A stretch of 17,372 bases of DNA from PBB1 sp043738425 (GTDB lineage: Bacteria > Pseudomonadota > Gammaproteobacteria > Burkholderiales > Burkholderiaceae_C): NCBI GenBank assembly GCA_043738425.1, contig JAYUGJ010000146.1, positions 1 to 17,372 of the forward strand, given 5' to 3'. The notes beneath the pieces were generated by a model that saw nothing but the letters and a program-made list of their open reading frames with translations, did no database searches and was not told where the DNA came from. The position numbers and the translations under genes were made by a program. Below, piece by piece: positions 1-6,810 of this stretch (position 1 is its first letter; each line of letters opens with the position of its first letter).

Positions 1-20
1 ATTTGTTTGTTGGTCAGACC

Positions 21-485
21 GCGCCGGGTTCCGCCCCGGCAGGCGGGTAACTTTTATTTGCTGGTCCAAATAAACGTCACCAAAACAAACGACCTGAACA
101 CCAGCCGATTTGAGTTGTTCGCTGCGGCTACAGGCCTACGGCCGAGGCTCAGGCACCGAACGCACGCCGAACTACCGCATCGGGTACCGCGCTAATCGGC
201 ACAACCAATGGCCGCTACGGCTCGAACCTGCGGTCCATCGCCACGATGGCCGCAGGCCGAGCCGAGGCGATAACAAGCGGCTGAACATGAGCGAGGAAAC
301 CGTGGCGGTAGTTCGGCGAATGTTCTCGTGCCAGAGCCGACCAAGTAGGTGTGTAGCCGTAGCGAACAAGTCAAATCGGCTGGTGTTCAGGCCCTTTGCT
401 TTGGTGACTTTCACTTGGGCCCACAAATGAAAACGACGTTTCGGCGGAGCCAAAGTTACCCGCCTGCCGGGGCGGAACCCGGCGC
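21..485. repeat. Long imperfect inverted repeat (head-to-head copies of an interspersed repeat)
   Basis: Bases 21-54 are a perfect 34-bp reverse complement of 452-485. Bases 93-113 are a perfect 21-bp reverse complement of 371-391. Weaker matching continues to a centre near 241 (219-240 against about 243-263). The right arm carries about 24 extra bases just inside its outer end. The element could fold into one long hairpin. Both arms, read inward, give similar short open frames sharing LNTSRF(E/D)LFA, which I take to be a by-product of the shared repeat rather than protein genes. The outer GGCGGGTAACTTT end, followed by a small internal hairpin, resembles an intergenic repeat I remember from Burkholderiales. 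That family assignment is from memory; the palindrome itself is directly visible. Beyond 21 the left flank still shows short matches to the right flank, so the element may extend past the window edge. Confidence 0.85.
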
Positions 486-540
486 AGTGCAACGCATGTC
501 AGTTATCGCAAGCCAAACAAAAACCGGCATAGCTTCGCCA

Positions 541-582
541 CGTCGCACGTCGCACGTCGCACGCCGCACGCCGCACGCCGCA
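541..582. repeat. Heptamer tandem repeat, 6 copies
   Basis: Three perfect copies of CGTCGCA (541-561) are followed directly by three perfect copies of CGCCGCA (562-582). The two variants differ by one T/C, so the array looks like two successive expansions. It lies in non-genic DNA between the palindrome and the glutathione S-transferase gene. Strand slippage is the likely origin. Confidence 0.9.
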
Positions 583-598
583 CCGCGCGGAAAACGAC

Positions 599-684
599 TT
601 GGGGTTGTCGAACCCTAACAGCAGTGTCAGGTCTTTAGGCAGCCCAACGCCAGGGCGCGATTCAACCCGGCTGCGCGTCGGGTT
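599..684 (-). terminator. Candidate terminator hairpins for the GST gene
   Basis: Two stem-loops lie downstream of the minus-strand GST stop. At 664-684, AACCCG and CGGGTT form a 6-bp stem with a 9-nt loop, about 55 nt after the stop. At 599-618 an 8-bp stem with one G-U pair closes a 4-nt loop and is followed on the minus strand by GTCGTTTTCC, a short T run. The second looks more like an intrinsic terminator. Neither is ideal. Confidence 0.35.
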
Positions 685-738
685 ACGACCTCGCGCAGTC
701 TCGCCACCAGACGGACAAAGCCGAAACCGCGCTCGCTG

Positions 739-1359
739 TCAGGCCGACGGCGGCTGGGTGTCGATGAAGCTTTGCCGCGCGTACAACTTGTCGGCCAACC
801 GCGCCAGGTTGGCGTTGCCTTCGCGCCAGTCGAGCGCAGGGAACCGGAAGTCGAGGTACGCCAACGCGCAGCCCACCGCAATGTCGGCCAGCGTCAGGTG
901 GATGCCGTTGCAGCACCAGGGCTTGTCGCCCAGACCGGACCCCATCGCGGCGATGGCGCACTGCACTTTGCCCATTTGTCGATCGGTCCAGGCGGTGCTG
1001 CGCTGGCCGTCGGCGCGGCCTGGCCAGGTGGCCTCGAGTCGGGCGGTGATGGCGGCATCCAACAGGCCGTCGGCCAGTGCTTCCCAGGTTCGCACTTCGG
1101 CACGCTCGCGGCCGCGTTCTGGGATCAATCGGCCGACCGGCGACAGTGTGTCGACGTACTCGACGATGACGCGCGAATCGAACACCGCCTCACCGCCTTC
1201 CATCACCAGGCACGGCACCTTGCCCAGCGGGTTCGCGGCCCGGATCGAATCGGTGGTCCACACGTCTTCCAATTCGAGTTGGTAGTCGAGTTTCTTTTCG
1301 GCCAACACGATGCGCACTTTGCGCACGTACGGGCTGGTCAGCGAGCCGATAAGTTTCAT
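739..1359 (-). CDS. Glutathione S-transferase family protein, YibF-like
   Basis: This 206-residue protein fits a cytosolic GST. The N-terminal thioredoxin-like domain (about residues 1-75) opens with MKLIGSLTSPYVRKVRI and has the NPLGKVP loop with its cis-proline (43-49) and the glutathione-contacting pair D61-S62. The helical C-terminal domain contains LADIAVGCALAYLDFR. The match to E. coli YibF runs along the whole length, including the NPLGKVP block and the end (SFIDTQPPSA against SFARTEPPKA). The substrate is unknown for this group. The frame stays open upstream to 1551, but the ATG at 1359 starts exactly where the domain starts, so it is preferred. There is no good Shine-Dalgarno sequence. 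The gene stands alone and is divergent from the DUF898 gene. Family assignment is firm; physiological role is not. Confidence 0.93.
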   Translation of the reverse strand: MKLIGSLTSPYVRKVRIVLAEKKLDYQLELEDVWTTDSIRAANPLGKVPCLVMEGGEAVFDSRVIVEYVDTLSPVGRLIPERGRERAEVRTWEALADGLLDAAITARLEATWPGRADGQRSTAWTDRQMGKVQCAIAAMGSGLGDKPWCCNGIHLTLADIAVGCALAYLDFRFPALDWREGNANLARLADKLYARQSFIDTQPPSA

Positions 1360-1423
1360 GGGAATGGGGGCGTACGCGGACGCAAGTTGGGGGCACAAAC
1401 GCGATGCGCTTCGATACAAATTC

Positions 1424-1429
1424 ATTCTA
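1424..1429 (-). promoter_or_regulatory. Candidate -10 box for the GST gene
   Basis: On the minus strand the sequence reads CGCTAGAATGAATT, with TAGAAT matching five of six bases of the consensus -10. Transcription would begin near 1417, giving a leader of about 58 nt before the ATG at 1359. No convincing -35 hexamer sits 16-18 nt upstream. Confidence 0.4.
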
Positions 1430-1600
1430 GCGAGGCGGTTTTTGTACGCCGCGGCCGCCAGGCAATCCGTCAGCAATTGGCAAAAACGCCCAGCGCGACA
1501 GCGGCGCAGCGCACGGCCTCGGCAGCGCTGATAGATTGCGGCGGATTGCATAAAAAACGTGGGCGTCGATGGCGTCGCACATCAACAAAAGGGGTCGGCC

Positions 1601-3049
1601 GTGGGCAGTGAAGATTCGTCGTTCGACCGTGCAAACCGGCTGCCGCCGCCGGTGATTGGAATGGCCGGCTTGACGCAGCCCGCGCCGACTCCAGCCGCGA
1701 AATTGCCTGTGCCGCCGAAGGCCGCAACGCCCGCACCGGCATCGACGCACGCGCCGATCGGTTCGCCGTCGCTGGCCACATCGCTGGCCACGCCACTTGC
1801 CACGCCGCTCGCCACGGCGGCAGGCGACCTGGCCGCGCGCCCCACGGTGCCGAGAACCATCGGCGCAGTCAGCGACCAGCCGATGCGATGGCCGGTGACC
1901 TTCACCGGCTCGGGCAGCGAGTACTTTCGTATCTGGATCGTCAACCTGTTGCTGATGTTGGTGACATTCGGCATTTACTACCCGTGGGCCAAGGTGCGTC
2001 GGTTGCGCTACTTTTACGGCAACACGCAGGTCGCCGGCCACGCGTTCGACTTTCACGGCAACCCGCGCACGATGTTGCGCGGGCAGATGCTGGTGGGTGC
2101 GCTGCTGTTTGTGTACAGCGCGGCCGGCAAGGTCTCGCCGACGGCAGGTTTGATTGCGCTGGTGATCGTGGCGGCGCTGTGGCCGCTGCTGTTTCGCGCG
2201 TCGCTGCGCTTCAAGATGGCGCAAACCAGCTGGCGCGGCTTGCGCTTTCAGTTCGACGGTGGTGTGGCCGATGCATACAAAGCGCTGCTGCCCGCGTTCG
2301 TGCCGTCGATTGCGATATTGGTGTGCTTGCAAGTCATCGGAGCGGGCGGCGCAGCCAATGGCGGCGAGGCCGACAACGCGACCAACGCCGCGCCTTCGGC
2401 ACCCGCGCTGGCTGCGTTGGGCGGCACGGTGCTGGTTGCGCTGTTGTGCGTGCCGTTGATGCTGTGGGCACTGAAACACTACCAACACAACCACCTGCGG
2501 CTCGCCAGTTCGCGCACCGAATTCGTCGCCACGGCGACCGCGTTTTACGGTGTGTTCTGGCAAACCGCATTGGTGCTGTTGGGCGCGGCTGCTGCGTCGG
2601 TGCTGGTGGTGGGTGGTCTCGCGTGGACGGTGATATCGATGCTGTCGCTCAGTGGCAGCAGCCGCGATGCCGGCGGCTGGGGTTTGGTTGCGGTGTTGGT
2701 CGGGGCGGTGGCCTACGCGATGCTGTTGATGCTGGCCTACCCTTACTTCACCTCGCGCATGCAAAACCTGGTGTGGTCGCGCACCGCGACCCGCGCCATT
2801 CGTTTCGACAGCGCGCTGCGACTGCAGCCGTTGTTCGTCTTGACGCTGAAAAACTGGCTGTTGGTGGCCATCACCTTCGGGCTGTACTGGCCGTTTGCCG
2901 CGGTGTCGCTGGCGAAGATCAAACTGCAGGCGGTCACCGTGCTGGCCGATGAAAACCTCGACCATCTGGTCGCCCGCCAGCGTGACGACATGCGCGACGC
3001 CAGCGGCGAAGCGGCGGCGGATCTGTTCGGCATCGATGTCGGGCTGTGA
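1601..3049 (+). CDS. DUF898 (YjgN family) multi-pass membrane protein
   Basis: This predicted inner-membrane protein of 482 residues has unknown function. The DUF898 core begins at about residue 96 with the family-typical block VTFTGSGSEYFRIWIVN, followed by GIYYPWAKVRRLRYFYGNT. It ends with the related block LKNWLLVAITFGLYWPFAAV. I count about seven or eight hydrophobic segments. The GTG at 1601 is chosen because AAAAGGGG lies 6 nt upstream. A GTG at 1559 is also in frame but has no such site. The first roughly 90 residues are Ala/Pro/Thr-rich and not part of the domain; they include four tandem (S/P)LAT units. An ATG at 1883 would skip this tail and give 388 residues, closer to the usual family length. 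The stop overlaps the start of the M48 gene (TGATG), so the two are probably co-translated. Confidence 0.88.
   Translation: MGSEDSSFDRANRLPPPVIGMAGLTQPAPTPAAKLPVPPKAATPAPASTHAPIGSPSLATSLATPLATPLATAAGDLAARPTVPRTIGAVSDQPMRWPVTFTGSGSEYFRIWIVNLLLMLVTFGIYYPWAKVRRLRYFYGNTQVAGHAFDFHGNPRTMLRGQMLVGALLFVYSAAGKVSPTAGLIALVIVAALWPLLFRASLRFKMAQTSWRGLRFQFDGGVADAYKALLPAFVPSIAILVCLQVIGAGGAANGGEADNATNAAPSAPALAALGGTVLVALLCVPLMLWALKHYQHNHLRLASSRTEFVATATAFYGVFWQTALVLLGAAAASVLVVGGLAWTVISMLSLSGSSRDAGGWGLVAVLVGAVAYAMLLMLAYPYFTSRMQNLVWSRTATRAIRFDSALRLQPLFVLTLKNWLLVAITFGLYWPFAAVSLAKIKLQAVTVLADENLDHLVARQRDDMRDASGEAAADLFGIDVGL
1769..1816 (+). repeat. 12-bp tandem repeat, 4 copies, coding for (S/P)LAT
   Basis: Four in-frame 12-bp units (TCGCTGGCCACA, TCGCTGGCCACG, CCACTTGCCACG, CCGCTCGCCACG) encode SLAT, SLAT, PLAT, PLAT in the low-complexity N-terminal tail of the DUF898 protein. 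The first two copies differ by one base. Copies three and four have drifted, so the array is older at its 3' end. Confidence 0.85.
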
Positions 3050-4413
3050 TGCCAGTGGGTGACTCGGTCCACGCGGCGAATGCGGCGGTCGACAACGCGC
3101 TCGGTGCCGGCCTCGGCGTTGCGGTCGACTATTTCGACGGCTCCAGCGCACGTGCCCAGGCGGCGCGGGTGTACCTGCGGGGTGCCGGCCGCCACCGCGT
3201 GCTGGTGATTGAAGGCCGCAACGCCGACCCGGCGCGCGACCCGGCTTCCGGCAACGCCGACCTGTCTGCAGATAACCATGCAGATCGGCATCAACTGCCT
3301 GGCCGTGCGTTGCGGCTGGTGCCGTGGACTGAAGTGCAGTGGCCCGAGCGGCAACGGCATGGCCCGCGTATCGCGCATTTGCAGTCGGGCGGCGCGTTGC
3401 AATGCGATGACGGTGCCGCGTGGGATGCGTTCGCGCGGAGCGCCGGCGCACGCGAGCCGTGGGTGGTGCGCGCGCAGCAGCAATGGCTGGCCACGCTGGT
3501 CGCCGCCTGCTTGTTGATCGCGCTGGTGGCTGCTGGCTATGTGTGGGGCGTGCCGTGGGCTGCACGCGGCGTGGTGGCGCTGGTGCCGATGTCGGCCGAC
3601 CGCGCGATGGGCGAAGCCGCGCTTGGCAGCCTCAGCGGCGAGTGGCTGCAACCCACCGAGCTGAGCGCGGCCGAACAAGGCGCGCTGCGCGAGGCGTTTG
3701 CCCGCGCCGTCACGCTGGCGTATCCCGATGCTGCAACCCGGCCTGCATACGACCTGCGTTTTCACAAAAGCCGTATCGGCCCCAACGCCTTCGCGCTGCC
3801 CGGCGGGGCGATGGTGGTGACCGATGCGCTGGTTCGCATGGTCGATGGGCGCGCCGACGTGGTGGTCGGCGTGCTCGGCCATGAACTCGGCCATGTGCGC
3901 CAGCGCCATGGCATGCGCATGGTGGTGCAACTCACGTTGATGGGTGCGGTAACCAGCGCCGCATTCGGCGACTTCAGCAGCCTGCTGGCGGCCGCGCCGG
4001 CGCTGCTCGGCCAGGCCGCGTATTCGCGTGACCACGAACGCGAAGCCGATGTGGAAAGCGTCAAGGTCTTGCGCGCTGCCGGGCTGTCGCCGGCGGCCAT
4101 GTTGGTGTTTTTCGAGAAAGTAAAGACCTGGCGCGATGCCCGCGAAAACGGTGACGACGACCACGCCGCCGATGCCGGCGCCAGCGCGCCGACCGACCGG
4201 ACATCAAGCGCGGGCGAAAGCAAGAGTGAACGCACGAGCGACCGAACAGGCGAGCCCACAGGCGAACGCGAAAGTAAAAGTGAACACGACCACCGCGACC
4301 ACCGCACCGAGACGCCGCGCACCAGCCAACCCGACCGCTTCGGCATCGCGTTTTCCAGCCACCCGGCCGACGACGAACGCATCGCTTTTTTTCGCGACGC
4401 CGCAGCACGCTGA
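3049..4413 (+). CDS. M48 family membrane zinc metallopeptidase
   Basis: This 454-residue predicted peptidase has an N-terminal β-rich domain (about 1-140) of the sort often found before M48 domains, then one transmembrane helix (WLATLVAACLLIALVAAGYVWG), then the peptidase domain. The zinc site is HELGH (H278, E279, H282), with the third ligand in the EXXXD motif of DHEREAD (E330, D334). These residues support an active enzyme. FALPGGAMVVTDAL just upstream is also typical of M48. A charged, Ser/Glu/Arg/His-rich insert of about 60 residues (about 367-425) separates the helix after FFEKVKTW from the C-terminal SHPADDERI motif. The start is the ATG overlapping the upstream stop; a GTG three bases earlier is in frame. 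Substrate and site of action (probably membrane or periplasmic quality control, by analogy) are inferred. Confidence 0.92.
   Translation: MPVGDSVHAANAAVDNALGAGLGVAVDYFDGSSARAQAARVYLRGAGRHRVLVIEGRNADPARDPASGNADLSADNHADRHQLPGRALRLVPWTEVQWPERQRHGPRIAHLQSGGALQCDDGAAWDAFARSAGAREPWVVRAQQQWLATLVAACLLIALVAAGYVWGVPWAARGVVALVPMSADRAMGEAALGSLSGEWLQPTELSAAEQGALREAFARAVTLAYPDAATRPAYDLRFHKSRIGPNAFALPGGAMVVTDALVRMVDGRADVVVGVLGHELGHVRQRHGMRMVVQLTLMGAVTSAAFGDFSSLLAAAPALLGQAAYSRDHEREADVESVKVLRAAGLSPAAMLVFFEKVKTWRDARENGDDDHAADAGASAPTDRTSSAGESKSERTSDRTGEPTGERESKSEHDHRDHRTETPRTSQPDRFGIAFSSHPADDERIAFFRDAAAR
4213..4305 (+). repeat. Short internal duplications in the M48 hydrophilic insert
   Basis: The insert is built from small repeats: an imperfect 12-bp tandem pair at 4246-4269 (TGEP, TGER), a 9-bp tandem pair GACCACCGC at 4288-4305 (part of DHRDHR), and two copies of a block encoding ESKSE at about 4216 and 4270, spaced 54 bp apart. 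This suggests the insert grew by local duplication. Confidence 0.7.
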
Positions 4414-4434
4414 CCGGTCGAACGCGGCGCGGTC
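4394..4434 (+). terminator. Hairpin around the M48 stop codon
   Basis: CGCCGC (4398-4403) pairs perfectly with GCGGCG (4424-4429). Allowing a small bulge, the flanking GCGA/TCGC also pair. The TGA stop (4411-4413) is in the loop. There is no T run after it, so termination by this element is uncertain. Confidence 0.25.
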
Positions 4435-4507
4435 GCGGCACTGGCGTGGCACCCGCTTTGCACCCGCGCGGCGTCGATCGCGCAGGCGCTGCGCGACAGC
4501 GGCCACC

Positions 4508-4513
4508 TACAAT
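4508..4513 (+). promoter_or_regulatory. Candidate -10 box for purB
   Basis: The sequence CCTACAATTTT contains TACAAT, five of six bases of the consensus -10, placed so that transcription would begin near 4520 and leave a leader of about 44 nt. A matching -35 hexamer is not evident. The 150-bp space between the M48 gene and purB supports a separate promoter here. Confidence 0.4.
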
Positions 4514-4529
4514 TTTCGTTTGTTGGTCG

Positions 4530-4545
4530 GTACGCTGGGGCGTAC
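4530..4545 (+). promoter_or_regulatory. Perfect hairpin in the purB leader
   Basis: GTACGC-TGGG-GCGTAC is a perfect 6-bp stem with a 4-nt loop, ending 18 nt before the purB ATG and just after the candidate -10 box. It could be an operator half-site pair or a leader RNA hairpin. It does not match the E. coli PurR box as I know it. Confidence 0.35.
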
Positions 4546-4563
4546 GTTCACCGGGTTCGCGCC

Positions 4564-5931
4564 ATGCATTTGTCTTCTCTCACCGCGCTGTCGCCGCTCG
4601 ACGGCCGCTATGCCGCCAAGGTCGCGCCACTGCGTGCGCTGCTCAGTGAATATGGGCTGATGCACCGCCGCGTGCAGGTCGAAGTCGAATGGTTCATCGC
4701 GTTGTCGGATGCCGGGCTGCCTGAATTTGCTGCGTTGTCAGCCGCCGCACGCACGCTGTTGCGCAGCCGAGTTGCGCAATTTTCAGAAGCCGATGCGCAG
4801 GCCATCAAAGACATCGAGCGCACCACCAACCACGATGTGAAAGCCGTCGAGTACTGGTTAAAGGCGCAATTCAACGGCCACCCTGAACTGCTGGCCGCTG
4901 CCGAATTCGTGCACTTCGCCTGCACCAGCGAAGACATCAACAACACCAGCCACGCGCTGATGCTGCAAGCCGCACGCGCCGAGGTGATGCTGCCCGCGCT
5001 CGACAAAATCATCGCGCTGATGACCACGATGGCGCACACGCTGGCACCGCGTGCGATGCTCAGCCGCACGCACGGCCAAACCGCCAGCCCGACCACGCTG
5101 GGCAAAGAAGTCGCCAACGTGGTGGCACGTTTGCAAACCGCCCGCGCACGCATCGCTGGCGTCGAGTTGCTGGCCAAAATGAACGGCGCGGTCGGCAACT
5201 ACAACGCGCACCTCGCGGCCTACCCGCAGGTCGATTGGGAAGCCTTCAGTTGCCGCGTGGTGGAGCAGCAACTGGGTCTGAAATTCAACCCGTACACGAT
5301 TCAAATCGAGCCGCACGACTGCATGGCCGAGCTGTTCGATGCGCTCACCCGCAGCAACACCATCCTGATCGACTGGTCGCGCGACGTGTGGGCCTACGTC
5401 AGCCTGGGCTACTTCAAACAGCGCTTGAAAGAAGGCGAAATCGGTAGCAGCACGATGCCGCACAAGGTCAACCCGATCGACTTCGAAAACGCCGAGGGCA
5501 ACTTCGGCATTGCCAATGCACTGCTCACGCACCTGAGCCAAAAGCTGCCCATCAGCCGCCTGCAACGCGACCTGACCGACAGCACCGTGCTGCGCAACAT
5601 GGGCGCAGCCCTCGGCTATGCGCTGCTGGCGTTCGACAGCCTGCTGCGCGGTTTGGGCAAGCTTGAAGTCAACGAAGCCAAGCTGGCCGCCGACCTCGAC
5701 GACGCGTGGGAAGTGCTGGCCGAACCCATCCAAACCGTGATGCGCCGCTTCAACCTGCCCAACCCGTACGAGCAGCTGAAAGCACTCACCCGCGGCAAAA
5801 CCATCACCCGCGAATCGATCCAGGCGTTCATCGACACGCTGGAGATTCCAGCCGAAGAAAAAGCCCGGCTGCTGGCGATGACGCCGGGGTCGTATATCGG
5901 GTTGGCGGCGCAGCTGGCGCAGCGGGTTTGA
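4564..5931 (+). CDS. purB: Adenylosuccinate lyase
   Basis: PurB catalyses two steps in purine synthesis: cleavage of SAICAR to AICAR plus fumarate, and of adenylosuccinate to AMP plus fumarate. It acts as a cytosolic homotetramer. The 455-residue product has the full fumarase/aspartase superfamily layout: TSEDINNTSHA (121-131), SRTHGQTASPTT (167-178) with H170 as the likely general acid, and the signature GSSTMPHKVNP (294-304) on the mobile catalytic loop. The length and the N-terminal LTALSPLDGRYA match the longer E. coli-type PurB. The ATG at 4564 has only a weak upstream purine stretch but fits the family N-terminus exactly. It appears to be transcribed alone, from a promoter in the 150-bp gap. 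No key residue is missing. Confidence 0.97.
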   Translation: MHLSSLTALSPLDGRYAAKVAPLRALLSEYGLMHRRVQVEVEWFIALSDAGLPEFAALSAAARTLLRSRVAQFSEADAQAIKDIERTTNHDVKAVEYWLKAQFNGHPELLAAAEFVHFACTSEDINNTSHALMLQAARAEVMLPALDKIIALMTTMAHTLAPRAMLSRTHGQTASPTTLGKEVANVVARLQTARARIAGVELLAKMNGAVGNYNAHLAAYPQVDWEAFSCRVVEQQLGLKFNPYTIQIEPHDCMAELFDALTRSNTILIDWSRDVWAYVSLGYFKQRLKEGEIGSSTMPHKVNPIDFENAEGNFGIANALLTHLSQKLPISRLQRDLTDSTVLRNMGAALGYALLAFDSLLRGLGKLEVNEAKLAADLDDAWEVLAEPIQTVMRRFNLPNPYEQLKALTRGKTITRESIQAFIDTLEIPAEEKARLLAMTPGSYIGLAAQLAQRV

Positions 5932-5943
5932 GATGAAGACATG

Positions 5944-5975
5944 GCCCCAACGGATGTGAGCTATCGCGCTTGGGG
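5944..5975 (+). terminator. Weak candidate terminator after purB
   Basis: CCCCAA (5945-5950) can pair with TTGGGG (5970-5975) around a 19-nt loop, 14 nt after the purB stop. TTGGCTGGGTTTTG follows, with a short T run. The loop is long, so this is a weak call. Confidence 0.25.
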
Positions 5976-6031
5976 TTGGCTGGGTTTTGCCCGTACCCGG
6001 TAGCCAGTGACTGACAGCCAGGAGGACCATG

Positions 6032-6448
6032 ATGAAGTTCGGCTACACCATTATTTATGTGTCAAACGTGAAGGCGTCGCTGGCGTTCTTCGAGAAGGCA
6101 TTCGCCTTGAAAACCCGCTTTGTGTACGAGCCCGACTACGGCGAACTGGACACCGGTGCGACGACCTTGCCGTTCGCGCATCACAGTCTGTGAGAAAGCC
6201 ACTTCCCGGCGGGTTATGTGGCGGCCGATGCCTCTGCGTTGCCGCTGGGCATCGAGATCGCTTTGGTGACCGACGCGGTGGTCGAATCGCATCGACGGGC
6301 CATCGCCGCCGGAGCGGTATCGCTGAGCGAGCCTTGGGGGCAGCCTTGGGGGCAAACCGTGTCGTATGTGCGCTGCCCCGATGGCACGCTGGTCGAGCTG
6401 TGCTCGCCGGTTGCAGCCGCTGGCGAGTTTGCGGCTGTTGGCGACTGA
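6032..6448 (+). pseudogene. VOC/glyoxalase-like gene interrupted by one in-frame TGA
   Basis: The frame opening at 6032 (an ATG at 6029 is also in frame) follows a strong AGGAGG at 6020-6025. It encodes a small vicinal-oxygen-chelate fold protein: MKFGYTIIYVSNVKASLAFFEKAF, then YGELDTGATTLPFA, and at the end VSYVRCPDGTLVELCSP, with the usual metal-ligand Glu in LVEL. After HSL the codon at 6191-6193 is TGA. The same frame then continues undisturbed for 84 more codons to a normal stop at 6446, still recognisably VOC. One base change (for example GGA or CGA to TGA) would explain this. A perfect 12-bp duplication (6331-6354) also repeats PWGQ. Substrate is unknown. Alternatives are a sequencing error, stop readthrough, or reinitiation at the GTG at 6218. 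Confidence 0.85.
6331..6354 (+). repeat. Perfect 12-bp tandem duplication in the VOC frame
   Basis: GCCTTGGGGGCA occurs twice head to tail, turning the usual single PWGQ before TVSYVR into PWGQPWGQ. The copies are identical, so the event is recent or the array is unstable. Confidence 0.9.
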
Positions 6449-6516
6449 CGCCGTCAATTTCGGGCAGCGGAGCAGCCGCGGCCAGCCACCACGTGACTTC
6501 GGCGAAGGCAGTCAAG

Positions 6517-6546
6517 TTGTCATTGCAGAGTACCTTTAAGTAGTAC
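6517..6546 (+). promoter_or_regulatory. Possible hicAB promoter/operator
   Basis: TTGTCA (6517-6522) could be a -35 box, with TAGTAC (6541-6546) 18 nt downstream as a poor -10. The stretch 6530-6546 has the form GTAC-9 nt-GTAC and could be read by the HicB ribbon-helix-helix domain. If transcription begins near 6552, the hicA message would be almost leaderless, which would fit the absence of a Shine-Dalgarno sequence. All of this is tentative. Confidence 0.25.
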
Positions 6547-6555
6547 CATTTGACG

Positions 6556-6810
6556 ATGCGACGGAAGCACCAACGCACCCTTGAACTGATCTTCGCTCGC
6601 CCCACCAGTGCGAACATTCCCTGGCGCGATGTCGAGTCGCTATGTATCGAGTTGGGCGCTGAAGTTACCGAACGGGAAGGCAGCCGGGTCGCCGTGGTCT
6701 TGTTCGAAGAGGTTCGGGTGTTTCACCGACCGCACCCCTCGCCGCACACTGACAAGGGCGCGATCGCCAGCATTCGCAAGTGGTTTGAACAGCACGGAGT
6801 CGCACCATGA
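6556..6810 (+). CDS. hicA: HicA-family toxin (mRNA interferase)
   Basis: HicA toxins are small double-stranded-RNA-binding-fold proteins that cut mRNA and are held in check by HicB. This 84-residue protein shows the family plan: a first helix (MRRKHQRTLELIF), IPWRDVESLCIELGAEVTEREGSRV, then a strand ending VFHRPHP and a final helix AIASIRKWFEQHGV. It belongs to the variant with GSRV and FHRPHP rather than the classical GSHH, so the conserved histidines sit on a different strand. The ATG at 6556 is preferred over a TTG at 6550. It overlaps hicB by 4 nt (ATGA), the usual TA arrangement. Codons such as CTA, TGT and TTG are a little more frequent than in neighbouring genes, consistent with acquisition. 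Confidence 0.88.
   Translation: MRRKHQRTLELIFARPTSANIPWRDVESLCIELGAEVTEREGSRVAVVLFEEVRVFHRPHPSPHTDKGAIASIRKWFEQHGVAP

Larger units (their letters stand above)
486..738. other. Non-genic stretch downstream of the GST gene
   Basis: Apart from the heptamer array and two small hairpins (599-618 and 664-684), no gene was found here. Short open frames exist on both strands, but they lack a ribosome binding site, continue into shadow frames of the neighbouring gene, and show no recognisable domain. Confidence 0.6.

Noticed and set aside
7..492. Small protein genes on both strands of the left palindrome
   Set aside because: The similar peptides on opposite strands are explained by the inverted repeat; no start signals or domains support translation.
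486..738. Remnant gene between the palindrome and the GST gene
   Set aside because: No frame shows a recognisable domain or the codon bias seen in the flanking genes; only repeats and hairpins are supported.
1427..3565. 712-codon minus-strand open frame opposite the DUF898 and M48 genes
   Set aside because: Its translation is Arg/His/Gln-rich with no fold-like pattern, while the plus strand encodes two clear protein families. It is an antisense shadow.
4464..4490. A -35 box for purB at TTGCACC or GCGCTGCG
   Set aside because: TTGCAC lies too far from the TACAAT box, and the sequence at the right spacing does not resemble TTGACA.
6191..6193. TGA as selenocysteine in the VOC gene
   Set aside because: VOC/glyoxalase proteins of this type are not known selenoproteins, the position is not a metal ligand, and no convincing SECIS-like hairpin follows the codon.
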